A stretch of DNA of 64,000 nucleotides from Roseateles_B sp041912595. Lineage in GTDB: Bacteria > Pseudomonadota > Gammaproteobacteria > Burkholderiales > Burkholderiaceae_C. Location of the stretch: the NCBI GenBank assembly GCA_041912595.1, contig JAYRMR010000010.1, forward strand, positions 45,262 to 109,261, given 5' to 3'. This document shows positions 26,632 through 35,488 of this stretch, piece after piece (within the stretch, counting starts at the first letter, position 1; each line of letters opens with the position of its first letter). The position numbers and the translations under genes were made by a program. The notes beneath the pieces were generated by a model, which worked only from the letters and a program-made list of their open reading frames with translations, was not told where the DNA came from and made no database searches.

Positions 26632-26657
26632 GGGTGGCTCCTGCAGGAGGCTGGATA

Positions 26658-27518
26658 TTAGCCCCGGCGCCTTTCCAGCGCCGCCAGCAGGGCTGCCCCG
26701 ACGATGCACAGGCCGCCCAGGGCCGTCTGCAGCGTCAGGCTCCCCCCGCCCCAGGCCAGGGACGAGAGCGCGGCGAAGGGCACCTCGCAGAGCATCACGA
26801 TGGCGGTGACGTTGGCGGGCAGGCGCGCTGCCCCATATTGCAGCGACAGGTTCGAGAGGAAGAACAGCAGCGTCATGCCGGCCAGGGGCAGCAGCCACCC
26901 CGCGGACGCCAGGGCCGGCCACGGCACCAGGCCCTGGCTGGCCATCACCGTGGCGGTGGCCGACGACACCAGCATGCCGCCAGTGAACATGGCCAGGGCG
27001 CGGGCCTCGGCACTGCGGCCGGCCTCGCGGCGCAGCAGCACGTTGTTCAGGGCAAAGGCCATCCCGCCGAGCACGCCCAGCCAGTCGGACAGGCTCGAGG
27101 GCATGGGCAGGCCGCCCCCCGCCGGCGCCAGCACGGCCGCCGCGCCGCCCAGGGCCAGGGCCATGCGCAGCAGCGCGAGGCGGGTCAGGTGCTCGCCCAG
27201 GATCAGGCGCGCCAGCAGCACGGCCCACAGGGGCATGAGATAGAACAGCAGCACCACCCGCACGACATCGCCGGTGGACACGCCCCAGTTGAAGAAGGTG
27301 TTGGTCGTGCCCGCCGCGGCCATGATCAGCCACAGCGAGGGCGTGGCCAGGAGCTCGCGCCAGGCCTGGCGGCGCAGCACCAGGATGATGAGCCAGGAGA
27401 GGCTGAAGAAGCTCACCGTGGCCCACAGGGGATGCAGGCCGGCGGCCTGGAACTGGCGGAAAGGCCACCACGAGAGACCCCAGACCAGGGCGTTGAAGAT
27501 CAGACCGATGAAAGCCAT
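26658..27518 (-). CDS. EamA/DMT family transporter
   Basis: Inner-membrane protein of about 286 residues with ten predicted helices, arranged as two EamA repeats (about 1-135 and 145-285). The first repeat has NALVWGLSWWPFR, the second ends LGGLCIVGAALLAALERR. The family exports metabolites or amino acids; the substrate is unknown. I chose the ATG at 27518; a GTG at 27533 is also in frame. An extended -10 (TGCTATAAA) lies about 190 bases upstream on the same strand. Confidence 0.87.
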   Translation of the reverse strand: MAFIGLIFNALVWGLSWWPFRQFQAAGLHPLWATVSFFSLSWLIILVLRRQAWRELLATPSLWLIMAAAGTTNTFFNWGVSTGDVVRVVLLFYLMPLWAVLLARLILGEHLTRLALLRMALALGGAAAVLAPAGGGLPMPSSLSDWLGVLGGMAFALNNVLLRREAGRSAEARALAMFTGGMLVSSATATVMASQGLVPWPALASAGWLLPLAGMTLLFFLSNLSLQYGAARLPANVTAIVMLCEVPFAALSSLAWGGGSLTLQTALGGLCIVGAALLAALERRRG

Positions 27519-27818
27519 GCAGCAGGCGCACACAAGAGCCGGCGGATGCGAGGGCCGGCGCGACGGATGGGGTCAGGTCATGCCCCCGGGGCGCAGGCAG
27601 ACCGTCCGGACCGTGTCACTGCTTACAGGGCATGGGTTGGCTCGCTGCAACAACCCCTTGAAATCCATTGGAAAGCCGACACACTGCCGACCCACAATGC
27701 GCAGGGTTTATAGCATGGTGTCCCGCAGGCGAAGCGGCTCCAATCGGGACGCCATCGAGCCGGCCTTCTCGGCAGGCCCGCCATCCTTGATGAGCCCACG
27801 AACTAGGGAGAGCCTGAC
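27519..27818. other. Intergenic region between divergent genes
   Basis: These 300 bases separate the EamA-type gene from the SGNH hydrolase gene. They hold a minus-strand extended -10 element near 27703-27717, whose 14-base core GGGTTTATAGCATG recurs upstream of lplT, and the ribosome-binding site of the SGNH gene. No RNA gene or other ORF is supported. Confidence 0.6.
27703..27717 (-). promoter_or_regulatory. Extended -10 promoter element upstream of the EamA-type gene
   Basis: Reads CATGCTATAAACCC on the minus strand, i.e. TGC-TATAAA. The same 14 bases occur upstream of lplT near 30215-30228. A -35 element is not obvious in either copy. Confidence 0.4.
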
Positions 27819-28733
27819 TTGGACCACTTGGCCTGCTTGACCCCGGCTGATCTGCAAGCCAAACCGGCGCCGGACCTCAGCGCCTACCGCTGGCGACTGC
27901 TGGCCCAGGGCGACTCCTGGTTCAGCTTCACGGCCGCGCAGATGAATGCGCATGCCAACCTGCTGGAAGAACTCGTTTTCCGGGACAAGGCCCTGGCCGT
28001 CAACTGCGCCGGGCAGAGCAATGCGCTGAGTCACATGGTCGACCTGGAGTCGGCGCCGGACTTCGTCCGCCTGCTCTCGGCCGACGACGCCCCCACCTGG
28101 GACGGCATCCTGCTCTCCGTGGGCGGCAACGACCTCGTGAAGGCCGCCCAGACGCCCGCGCACCTGCCGGGCGGCGAGCCCGTGGAGCTGCACCTGCGCC
28201 TGCTGCGCCGCCAGACGGAATGGGGCCCGCCGGCGGCCGGCGTCGCGCGCTACTTCTCCGAGCCCGGCTGGGCCACCTACGCCGACTACCTCAGCGCCAA
28301 TCTGCGCCACCTGCTGAGCCTGCGGGACCAGGGCCCGTCGGCGGGCAAGCCGGTCTTCATGCACAGCTATGCCGTGCCCATGCCGCGCCCCGCCGGTGCG
28401 GAGGACGCCTCGGGCCCCTGGCTCTATCCGGCACTCAAGGCCTATGCCATCCCCGCGGCGGACTGGGCCGCCGTCAGCCGGCTGATGGTCCACCACCTCG
28501 CCCAGCTGCTCAAGCGCCTCGCCGCCGACCAGCAGCTCTACCCGCGCCTGCATGTCTTCGACTCCACCGCCGTGCCCCTGGCCCTGGCCGCGCCCGGCTC
28601 CAGCGGCAACAGCGGCGACTGGTTCAACGAGATCCACCTGAACCACAGCGGCTGCTTCAAGATCGCCCGTGCCTGGAGCGAGCACATCGAGGGCGTGCTG
28701 AACGGGAACACCGGCGGCAAAAGGAAGGCCTGA
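27819..28733 (+). CDS. SGNH/GDSL family hydrolase
   Basis: Probable esterase or lipase of 304 residues. Block I is GDSW (31-34, nucleophile Ser33), block III is GGND (about 104-107), and the catalytic Asp/His are in FNEIHLN near residues 270-276. No signal peptide is present. Translation must begin at the TTG at 27819: an in-frame stop lies at 27804-27806, no ATG or GTG intervenes, and the next Met is after the GDSW motif. GGGAG at 27806-27810 is the ribosome-binding site. The stop codon lies inside a three-copy tandem repeat. Confidence 0.85.
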   Translation: MDHLACLTPADLQAKPAPDLSAYRWRLLAQGDSWFSFTAAQMNAHANLLEELVFRDKALAVNCAGQSNALSHMVDLESAPDFVRLLSADDAPTWDGILLSVGGNDLVKAAQTPAHLPGGEPVELHLRLLRRQTEWGPPAAGVARYFSEPGWATYADYLSANLRHLLSLRDQGPSAGKPVFMHSYAVPMPRPAGAEDASGPWLYPALKAYAIPAADWAAVSRLMVHHLAQLLKRLAADQQLYPRLHVFDSTAVPLALAAPGSSGNSGDWFNEIHLNHSGCFKIARAWSEHIEGVLNGNTGGKRKA

Positions 28734-28763
28734 GTAGGAAGGCCTGAGCAGGAAGGCCTGATC
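28722..28763. repeat. Three tandem copies of a 14-base unit at the end of the SGNH gene
   Basis: AGGAAGGCCTGAGT/C is repeated at 28722-28735, 28736-28749 and 28750-28763, with changes only at the last two positions. The first copy holds the TGA stop; the later copies repeat it. Confidence 0.9.
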
Positions 28764-28788
28764 CGGCCCCGGCACCGCCGGGACCACG

Positions 28789-28812
28789 AAAAAGGGGCGC
28801 CCGTGGCGCCCC
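28789..28812 (-). terminator. Intrinsic terminator of lplT
   Basis: Perfect 8-bp stem GGGGCGCC/GGCGCCCC with a 3-base loop (28794-28812). On the minus strand it is followed by five T residues, 25 bases after the lplT stop. Confidence 0.85.
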
Positions 28813-28836
28813 TTCGCTGTTCAGGCGCCGCGGCGC

Positions 28837-30114
28837 TCAGTGCTTGTCCGTGCGGGCGATGGCCAGCAGGCGCTGGACCTCGTCGGCATGGTGGACCAGA
28901 TTGCTGCGGTGCCAGCGCTGGATCAGCCACATGGTGCCGGCCACGACCAGGCCGAAGATGGTGATGGCGCCGAAGGCCGACATGCCCACGCGGGTCATGC
29001 CCGTGTAGAGCGCGCCCAGGCCCAGGATGCAGGCCTGCTCGTTGAAGTTCTGCACCGCGATGGAGCGGCCGGCGCCCATGAGGTTGTGGCCCCGGTGCTG
29101 CAGCAGGGCGTTCATCGGCACGACCAGGTAGCCGCCGATGCCGCCCAGCACGATCAGGAAGGGCGCCGCCACCCACACGTTGTGGATGAAGTTCATCAGG
29201 ATGACCAGCAGGCCCATGGCGATGCCCAGCGGCACCACGGCCGTCGCCTTGTCCAGACGCATGACCAGGGACGCCACGATGGCGCCGGCCGCCGTCCCGA
29301 TGGCCACCACGCCGACGAGGCTGGAGGCCTGCGTGGTGCCGTAGCCCAGCGCCGCCAGCGCCCAGGCCAGGACGATGTAGCGCAGATTGCCCGAGACGCC
29401 CCAGAACAGCGTGGTCGTCGCCAGGGAGATCTGGCCCAGCTTGTCCTGCCAGAGGCGCGAGTTGCAGTTGGCGAAGTCGCGCACCAGGTAGAGCATGTCC
29501 CGGCCCATCGGCTGCAGGGCGGTGTCCGTGCGGGGGATGCGCAGGTTGAAGAGCGCCGCCACCGCATAGAGGCTCACCAGGGCCGCGATGGCCGCCTCGG
29601 CGGGAGTGTCGATGCCGGTGTCGATGAAGGGCACGTCCAGCGACAGCAGCGCCGGCGCGATGTGCTGACCCACCAGCTGGCCGCCCAGCAGGACGCCGAG
29701 GATGATGGAGGTGATCGTCAGGCCCTCGATCCAGCCGTTGGCCTTCACCAGCTGGGACGGCGGCAGCAGCTCGGTCAGGATGCCGTACTTGGCCGGCGAG
29801 TAGGCCGCCGCGCCGAGGCCGACCACCGCATAGGCCAGCAGCGGGTGCAGGCCGGTGAGCATCAGCAGGCAGCCGACGACCTTGATGCTGTTCGAGATGA
29901 ACATCACCCGGCCCTTGGGCACGGCGTCGGCGAAGGCGCCCACGAAGGGCGCCAGCACGACGTAGAACAGCGCGAACATGGGCACCAGGGCGGCGCGCTG
30001 CCACTCGGGAGAGCCACCGCTGCGCAGCAGTTCCACGGCGGCGACGAAGAGCGCGTTGTCAGCCAGCGAGCTGAAGAACTGCGCCGCCATGATGGTGTAG
30101 AAGCCTTTTTTCAT
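28837..30114 (-). CDS. lplT: Lysophospholipid transporter LplT (MFS)
   Basis: Flippase that brings lysophospholipids across the inner membrane for re-acylation. The 425 residues form about twelve helices; the N-terminus MKKGFYTIMAAQFFSSLADN and the loop GAAAYSPAKYGILTELLPP are characteristic of LplT. The usual partner acyltransferase Aas is not adjacent or fused here. I chose the ATG at 30114; longer frames lack similarity. An extended -10 lies about 105 bases upstream and an intrinsic terminator follows the gene. It is divergent from alr. Confidence 0.9.
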   Translation of the reverse strand: MKKGFYTIMAAQFFSSLADNALFVAAVELLRSGGSPEWQRAALVPMFALFYVVLAPFVGAFADAVPKGRVMFISNSIKVVGCLLMLTGLHPLLAYAVVGLGAAAYSPAKYGILTELLPPSQLVKANGWIEGLTITSIILGVLLGGQLVGQHIAPALLSLDVPFIDTGIDTPAEAAIAALVSLYAVAALFNLRIPRTDTALQPMGRDMLYLVRDFANCNSRLWQDKLGQISLATTTLFWGVSGNLRYIVLAWALAALGYGTTQASSLVGVVAIGTAAGAIVASLVMRLDKATAVVPLGIAMGLLVILMNFIHNVWVAAPFLIVLGGIGGYLVVPMNALLQHRGHNLMGAGRSIAVQNFNEQACILGLGALYTGMTRVGMSAFGAITIFGLVVAGTMWLIQRWHRSNLVHHADEVQRLLAIARTDKH

Positions 30115-30417
30115 GGACCCGAGCTTGTGAATGACTGTCTTGTCGAAGCAATGGAGAGAAGAGCCGTGCCCCCGTAAACGCCTCACAAAACTTCACAAGC
30201 GGGCCATGCTGCGGCGGGTTTATAGCATGCAGGCCTGTGGGCGCCATGACGTCAGGGGGCGGCGCCACGGGGCGCCGGCCGCGCCCCGCTGCAATCCTTC
30301 GCAAGTCGTGACGGTGTGGGCATCGCCGCCGGCCCCGCGCGCCGCCCACCGCACGGGGCGCCCGGCCGGCCCGCGGGCTAGGGCAAACCCTCGACCTTTG
30401 CTGCCACAATGGCGTCC
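30115..30417. other. Divergent intergenic region between lplT and alr
   Basis: Contains the minus-strand extended -10 (TGCTATAAA, near 30215-30228) for lplT, an AT-richer stretch around 30120-30200 which is presumably its untranslated leader, and the CACAAT element (30405-30410) for alr. No coding sequence is supported. Confidence 0.55.
30405..30410 (+). promoter_or_regulatory. -10-like CACAAT element for alr
   Basis: Ends seven bases before the ATG at 30418. If used, transcription would begin at or next to that codon, which argues against the ATG at 30409 as the start. Confidence 0.4.
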
Positions 30418-31536
30418 ATGCCGCGCCCCATCCAAGCCCTGATCCACCCGTCCCACCTGGCCCACAACCTGGCCCGTGCCCGCGCCTGCGCCCCCGACGC
30501 CCAGGTCTGGGCGGTGGTCAAGGCCAATGCCTACGGTCATGGCATCGAGCACGTCTTCGAGGCCTTCCGGGCCGCCGACGGCTTCGCGCTGCTGGACCTG
30601 GACGAGGCGCAGCGCCTGCGCGACCTCGGCTGGCGTGGCCCCATCCTGCTGCTGGAGGGCTGCTTCGAGCCGCGCGACCTGGAGCTGTGCTCCCGCCTGA
30701 AGCTGTGGCACGCCGTGCACTGCGAGCAGCAGATCGACTGGCTGGCCATGCACAAGACGCACGAGCCCCACCGCGTCTTCCTCAAGATGAACAGCGGCAT
30801 GAACCGCCTGGGCTTCTCGCCGCAGGCCTTCCGCGCCGCCTGGACCCGGCTCAACGCCCTGCCCCAGGTCGACGAGATCTCGCTGATGACGCACTTCTCC
30901 GACGCCGACGCCACACGCTTCGGCGAGGACGGCATCGCCCACCAGATGGCCGCCTGGACAGAGGCCACGCAGGACCTCCCAGGTGAGCGCTCGCTTTCCA
31001 ACAGCGCCGCGACGCTGCGTTACAACCAGCGGCCCGAGGTGCGGGCGGACTGGGTCCGCGCCGGCATCATGAGCTACGGCGGCGTGCCGGATTTCCCGGA
31101 GCACGACATGGCTCACTGGGACCTGCGGCCCGGCATGAGCCTGCGCGCCCAGGTGATCGCGGTGCAGCACCTGCAGCCGGGCGATTCCGTCGGCTACGGC
31201 AGCACCTTCGTGGCCGAGCGCCCCATGCGCATCGGCACCGTGGCCTGCGGCTACGCCGACGGCTACCCGCGCCATGCCGGCAGCGGCACGCCGGTGCTGG
31301 TCAACGGCCGCCGCAGCCAGACGGTGGGGCGCGTCTCCATGGACATGCTGGCGGTGGACCTCACCGAGCTGCCCGACGCCGGCTTCGGCGCCGAGGTGAC
31401 GCTGTGGGGCCAGAGCAGCCAGGGCGCCGTCCTGTCGATCGACGAGGTCGCCCGCGCGGCCGGCACCATCGGCTATGAGCTGATGTGCGCCGTGACGCGC
31501 CGCGTGCCGGTGCGCGTCGAGCCGATCCAGCCCTGA
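30418..31536 (+). CDS. alr: Alanine racemase
   Basis: PLP enzyme that makes D-alanine for peptidoglycan. Length is 372 residues. The PLP lysine is Lys35 in AVVKANAYGHG; the second catalytic tyrosine lies in the motif CGYADGYPRHAG (about 277-288). Conserved MNSGMNRLGF and SNSAATLRY blocks are also present. I chose the ATG at 30418 because the ATG at 30409 overlaps the CACAAT -10-like element and neither has a Shine-Dalgarno. It is a single gene, divergent from lplT. Confidence 0.95.
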   Translation: MPRPIQALIHPSHLAHNLARARACAPDAQVWAVVKANAYGHGIEHVFEAFRAADGFALLDLDEAQRLRDLGWRGPILLLEGCFEPRDLELCSRLKLWHAVHCEQQIDWLAMHKTHEPHRVFLKMNSGMNRLGFSPQAFRAAWTRLNALPQVDEISLMTHFSDADATRFGEDGIAHQMAAWTEATQDLPGERSLSNSAATLRYNQRPEVRADWVRAGIMSYGGVPDFPEHDMAHWDLRPGMSLRAQVIAVQHLQPGDSVGYGSTFVAERPMRIGTVACGYADGYPRHAGSGTPVLVNGRRSQTVGRVSMDMLAVDLTELPDAGFGAEVTLWGQSSQGAVLSIDEVARAAGTIGYELMCAVTRRVPVRVEPIQP

Positions 31537-31704
31537 GCCGCCGGGCGATACGCGCCCGCCCCGGCGGTCTCCTCTGCAGGCAGTCCCCCCTTGATGCAGC
31601 CCAGGCGGGCCGTGCGGCAAACCGTCGCGGGCGGCTTGGACGGCGCGGCGCTCGCGGTAGGCTTGCACCTGAGAACAAAGGGTTCTCGACCACAAGGAGC
31701 ACAC

Positions 31705-32094
31705 ATGAGCAGCATGAGCAGTGAGCTGGAACGCCTGGCGGAGCTGCATCGCCAGGGGCACTTGAGCGACGACGAGTTCGCGCGCGCCAAGGCCCGCATC
31801 CTGCAGGGCGAATCCGCGTCGACCGGCGGTCCGGAGAGCCAGGGCGGCTTCCAGACCGGCCAGGGCAGCGGCATGGGCGGCAGCTACAGCGGCGGCGCGA
31901 GCGCGGGGGCCGGCACCACCCTCCTGCGCCGCAGCCTCAACGACCGCTGGCTCGGCGGCGTCTGCGGCGGGCTCGGTCGCATGACCAATGTCGAGTCCTG
32001 GATCTGGCGCCTGCTCTTCGTGCTGACCAGCCTGTGTGTCGGCGGCGGCCTGCTGATCTACCTGCTGCTGTGGATCTTCGTGCCCGAGGAATGA
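31705..32094 (+). CDS. SHOCT-PspC domain membrane protein
   Basis: A 129-residue protein. Residues about 5-35 (SELERLAELHRQGHLSDDEF) are a SHOCT helix-loop-helix; a Gly/Ser-rich linker follows (about 40-70). The C-terminal PspC domain (about 74-128) has RSLNDRWLGGVCGGLGRM and two hydrophobic stretches ending in LLLWIFVPEE. PspC proteins take part in envelope stress responses, but no pspA or pspF is nearby. The start at 31705 has AAGGAG at a good distance. Confidence 0.87.
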   Translation: MSSMSSELERLAELHRQGHLSDDEFARAKARILQGESASTGGPESQGGFQTGQGSGMGGSYSGGASAGAGTTLLRRSLNDRWLGGVCGGLGRMTNVESWIWRLLFVLTSLCVGGGLLIYLLLWIFVPEE

Positions 32095-32202
32095 ACGGGC
32101 GATCGGGGGATTCGCCACACGGCTGAGCCGCCGGAATCCCGACCCTCGGGGTAGCATGGGCATTCACCGACCCAACCGGCGTCGGCCCATCCCCGGGGGT
32201 CC

Positions 32203-34446
32203 ATGAAGCGGCTCTTGAACGTCTTCCTGCGGCAGTCGCTCTCGCGGCAGCTGGTCCTGCAGCTGAGCCTGCTGGTGACCGTCATGCTGGCGGTGCTCAC
32301 CGGTCTGGCCTATGCCGTGATCGGCCAGGCCGCCCTGCAGGTGGTGCCGCCGGTGATGCGGCGTACCGTCAGCCTGCATGCCGCGCAGCAGGGTCAGGTC
32401 TTTCTGCAGGCGCAGGCCAGCGTCGAGCGCCTGGGGCAGGAATGGCAGCGCCGCATCGGGCAGGCCAGCGACGCCGAGATCGACCGGCGCTGGGCCGAGC
32501 TGTTCGAGCGCCAGGCGGACGGCGTCTGGCGGCTGAAGCCCCGCTGGATCGACACCGAACACGCGCCCACCTTCTATCTGCAACACGGTGCCCACGGCCC
32601 CGACGCCTCCGCGCGGCGCCGCGCCGTCGTCAGCCACCAGCTGCTGCTCGAGCAGGGGCCGGCGCTCGTGCCGCCCTTCTTCTCGGTCTACACGGACTTC
32701 GTCGAGAAGGGCCTCATGGTGTTCTCGCGGGGGATCGACTGGGGCCGCAGCGCCACGCCCGCGACCGACAACTTCAGCTACCCGACCATGACCGGCTCGG
32801 ACCCCGCGCGCAATCCGCAGCGGCAGCGTTTCTGGACGCCGGTCTACTTCGACAGCGAGGTCAAGGCCTGGATGGTCTCGGTCATCCAGCCGCTGGACTG
32901 GCAGGGGCGCTGGGTGGGCACGGTCGGGCATGACATCACCATCGACGCGCTGCTGCAGCAGATCGTGGACGCCGAGGCGCCGATGGGCTCGACGGCCATG
33001 ATTCTGAGCGGCGACGGGCAGCTGATCGCCCACCCGCAGCTGCGCGAGCGCATCGCCCAGGCGCAGGGGCAGCTGGCCCTGCAGGAGCTGAAGGACCCGG
33101 TGCTCGACCAGGTCCATGCCTTGCTGAGGGCCCGTGCCGCCGGCACGGACGGAGCCGTGGACGGTCATGCGGGCGGGCAGGACGGCATGACGGCGGACGG
33201 CCGCTTCCTCGTCGCCTGGAGCCGCATGCCGGGGCCGGACTGGTGGGCGGTGCGCATCATTCCCGTGGACAGCATCGACCGCATCCTGCGTACCGTCGTG
33301 CGCTGGATGCTGGGCGTGGGCCTGTTCGGCCTGGTGCTGACGCTGCTGCTGCTGCGGGGCGTGGTCCGGCGCCGGCTCTACGAACCGCTGGAGGCGCTCA
33401 GCCAGTCCATCGAGACGCAGGCGCAGCGCGTGCGCGGCGGCGAGGAGCCCAGCACCCTGCCGGCCGCCGCCTCGCCGGAGCTCGTCCGCCTGACCGGGGC
33501 CTTCGACACGCTGGCGGCGGGCCTCGCCGCCCACCGCCGCGAGGAGCACAGCGTGCGCAGCGCCCTGGAGCACGAGGTGCAGGAGCGCCGGCAGGCGGAG
33601 GAGTCGGTGCGGCTGCTGAATCTCTCGCTCGAAGCCCGGGTGCAGGAGCGCGGCCGGCAGCTGCAGCAGGCCCACGAGGAGCTGGTGCAGCGGGACACGC
33701 TGGCCAGCCTGGGCTCGCTCGTGGCGGGGGTCTCCCATGAGCTGAACACGCCCATCGGCAACGCCCTGATCGGGGCGGACACCGCCGCCGAGACGCTGCG
33801 CGCGGTGCGCGAGACGCTCGCCGGCCCGGCCGTGCGCCGCAGCGAGCTCGAGCGCCAGCTGCAGCTCGCCGAGGACAGCCTGCGCCTCACGCTGGGCAAT
33901 CTGAAGCGCAGCGCCGGCCTCGTGCGCGACTTCAAGCAGGTCGCCATCGACCGCGCCAGCCTCCAGCGCCGGCCCTTCCAGCTGCGACAGGTCTGCGAGG
34001 AGGTCGTCCACCTGCTGGAGCACACGCTCAAGGGGCGGCAGCACGAGGTGGCCATCGAGCTGCCCGAGGACCTCCGCCTGGAGGGCTACCCGGGGCCCTT
34101 CGGCCAGGTGCTGACCAACCTCGTGCAGAACGCCGTGGTGCATGCCTTCGGCGACCAGCCGGGCGGGCGCATCCGCATCGAGCTGCTGAGCCAGGACGCC
34201 GAGCACATCCACCTGGCCCTCAGCGACAACGGTCGGGGCATTCCGCCGGAGCATCTGGACCAGGTCTTCAAGCCCTTCTTCACCACCCGCCTCGGCCAGG
34301 GCGGGAGCGGGCTGGGGCTGCACCTCGTCTACACGATCGTCTGCGACGTGCTGGGCGGCCACATCGAGCTCAGCAGCCGCCTGGGCGAAGGCACGCGCTT
34401 CGTGCTGACGCTGCCGCGCGTCGCCCCCCAGGCCCCGGCGCCCTAG
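32203..34446 (+). CDS. Membrane sensor histidine kinase
   Basis: A 747-residue kinase. Helix 1 is at about 17-45, a large periplasmic dCache-like sensor runs from about 46 to 360 (PDWWAVRIIPVD near its end) and helix 2 lies at about 367-387. A HAMP-like and coiled-coil region (about 390-495) leads to the H-box LVAGVSHELNTPIGNALI with His512. The ATPase part has NLVQNAVVHAF (N-box), DNGRGIP (G1) and GGSGLGLHLV (G2). No response regulator adjoins it, so it is an orphan. GGGGGT precedes the ATG at 32203. Confidence 0.92.
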   Translation: MKRLLNVFLRQSLSRQLVLQLSLLVTVMLAVLTGLAYAVIGQAALQVVPPVMRRTVSLHAAQQGQVFLQAQASVERLGQEWQRRIGQASDAEIDRRWAELFERQADGVWRLKPRWIDTEHAPTFYLQHGAHGPDASARRRAVVSHQLLLEQGPALVPPFFSVYTDFVEKGLMVFSRGIDWGRSATPATDNFSYPTMTGSDPARNPQRQRFWTPVYFDSEVKAWMVSVIQPLDWQGRWVGTVGHDITIDALLQQIVDAEAPMGSTAMILSGDGQLIAHPQLRERIAQAQGQLALQELKDPVLDQVHALLRARAAGTDGAVDGHAGGQDGMTADGRFLVAWSRMPGPDWWAVRIIPVDSIDRILRTVVRWMLGVGLFGLVLTLLLLRGVVRRRLYEPLEALSQSIETQAQRVRGGEEPSTLPAAASPELVRLTGAFDTLAAGLAAHRREEHSVRSALEHEVQERRQAEESVRLLNLSLEARVQERGRQLQQAHEELVQRDTLASLGSLVAGVSHELNTPIGNALIGADTAAETLRAVRETLAGPAVRRSELERQLQLAEDSLRLTLGNLKRSAGLVRDFKQVAIDRASLQRRPFQLRQVCEEVVHLLEHTLKGRQHEVAIELPEDLRLEGYPGPFGQVLTNLVQNAVVHAFGDQPGGRIRIELLSQDAEHIHLALSDNGRGIPPEHLDQVFKPFFTTRLGQGGSGLGLHLVYTIVCDVLGGHIELSSRLGEGTRFVLTLPRVAPQAPAP

Positions 34447-34479
34447 CCGCGCCGCGGCCCGGCGACCTGCGGCAGGGGC

Positions 34480-35391
34480 TTATTGCGGCCGCGTGGCCGC
34501 GTAGATGCTGCCCAGGCACAGGGCCATGCCGGCCACGGACAGCGCCGTGGGCACCCAGCCCTCCAGCAGCGCCGAGATGGCCAGCGCGATCACGGGAATC
34601 ACCACGCCCGTGAGCGCGGCCCGGGCCGGCCCCTGGCGCTGCGCGAGCTTGAAATACAGCACGAAGGCAATGACCGAGCCCGCGACGGCGAGGTACAGCA
34701 GGCTCATCAGGTAGCTCGGCTGCCAGCTGAAGTGCCAGCCCGTGCCGTTGGCCAGCGAGAGGCTGGCCAGGAAGGCCGAGCCGTAGCCCATGCTCCACGC
34801 CAGCACCGGCACCAGCGGCAGGCCGCGGCGCGTGAGGGTGAGCGTCAGCACATTGCCCACGCAGGCGCACAGCACCGCCAGCAGCCCCAGGCCCAGCCCC
34901 AGCGCCGCGGTGGGCCGGGCGCCAGTGGCGGCGATCTCCGGCCAGAAGATCATCACGACGCCCAGCACCCCGCCGCTGGCGGCGAGGAGGAAGCGCCGGC
35001 TGACCGTCTGGGCGAAGAACAGGCGCCCGGAAAGCGCATTGCCGAAGACCATCAGGCAGAACAGCACGGCCACGAGGCCGGTCGGGATGTGGCGCTCGGC
35101 CTCGTAGACGGAGAAGTAGTTGCCGCTGTACTGCACGATGCCGGTGGCCAGCATCAGGCCGTGGGCCGACAGCGGCAGCCGCAGGGACTCGCCATGCCAG
35201 CGGGCCAGCCCGGCCAGCATCAGCGCCGCCAGGGCGAAGCGCCAGGCCACGGAGTTCAGCACCGGCACGCCGCTGTCCAGCTGGTAGAGGATCACGTGCC
35301 AGGTGCTGGCCCAGATCAGCGTGGGGCCCCAGAACAGCCAGCGGGAAGACAGACCGGCGGGAGAAGTGGCCGGCATGGCGGTTGTGCTCAT
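34480..35391 (-). CDS. EamA/DMT family transporter
   Basis: Ten-helix inner-membrane transporter of 303 residues with two EamA repeats (about 18-145 and 158-298). The first repeat has WGPTLIWASTWHVILYQLDS, typical of the RhaT/EamA superfamily. The substrate is unknown. It is convergent with the sensor kinase gene and lies downstream of the LysE-type exporter, separated from it by an intrinsic terminator. Confidence 0.88.
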   Translation of the reverse strand: MSTTAMPATSPAGLSSRWLFWGPTLIWASTWHVILYQLDSGVPVLNSVAWRFALAALMLAGLARWHGESLRLPLSAHGLMLATGIVQYSGNYFSVYEAERHIPTGLVAVLFCLMVFGNALSGRLFFAQTVSRRFLLAASGGVLGVVMIFWPEIAATGARPTAALGLGLGLLAVLCACVGNVLTLTLTRRGLPLVPVLAWSMGYGSAFLASLSLANGTGWHFSWQPSYLMSLLYLAVAGSVIAFVLYFKLAQRQGPARAALTGVVIPVIALAISALLEGWVPTALSVAGMALCLGSIYAATRPQ

Positions 35392-35400
35392 TCAGCGTCC

Positions 35401-35431
35401 AAAAAGAAGACGCGCCGGGAGGGCGCGTCCT
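35401..35431 (-). terminator. Intrinsic terminator of the LysE-type gene
   Basis: Stem GACGCGCC/GGCGCGTC (35409-35429) with a 5-base loop; on the minus strand it is followed by a T-rich run ending in five T residues (35405-35401). Confidence 0.7.
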
Positions 35432-35488
35432 TGGCATTTCACAGCGGGTGCGCCGCGTGCGGCGACCCGGTTCTTGCGCAGACCCGGC

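Noticed and set aside
30409..30411. ATG at 30409 as the alr start
   Set aside because: It overlaps the CACAAT element and has no ribosome-binding site; the protein similarity fits 30418.
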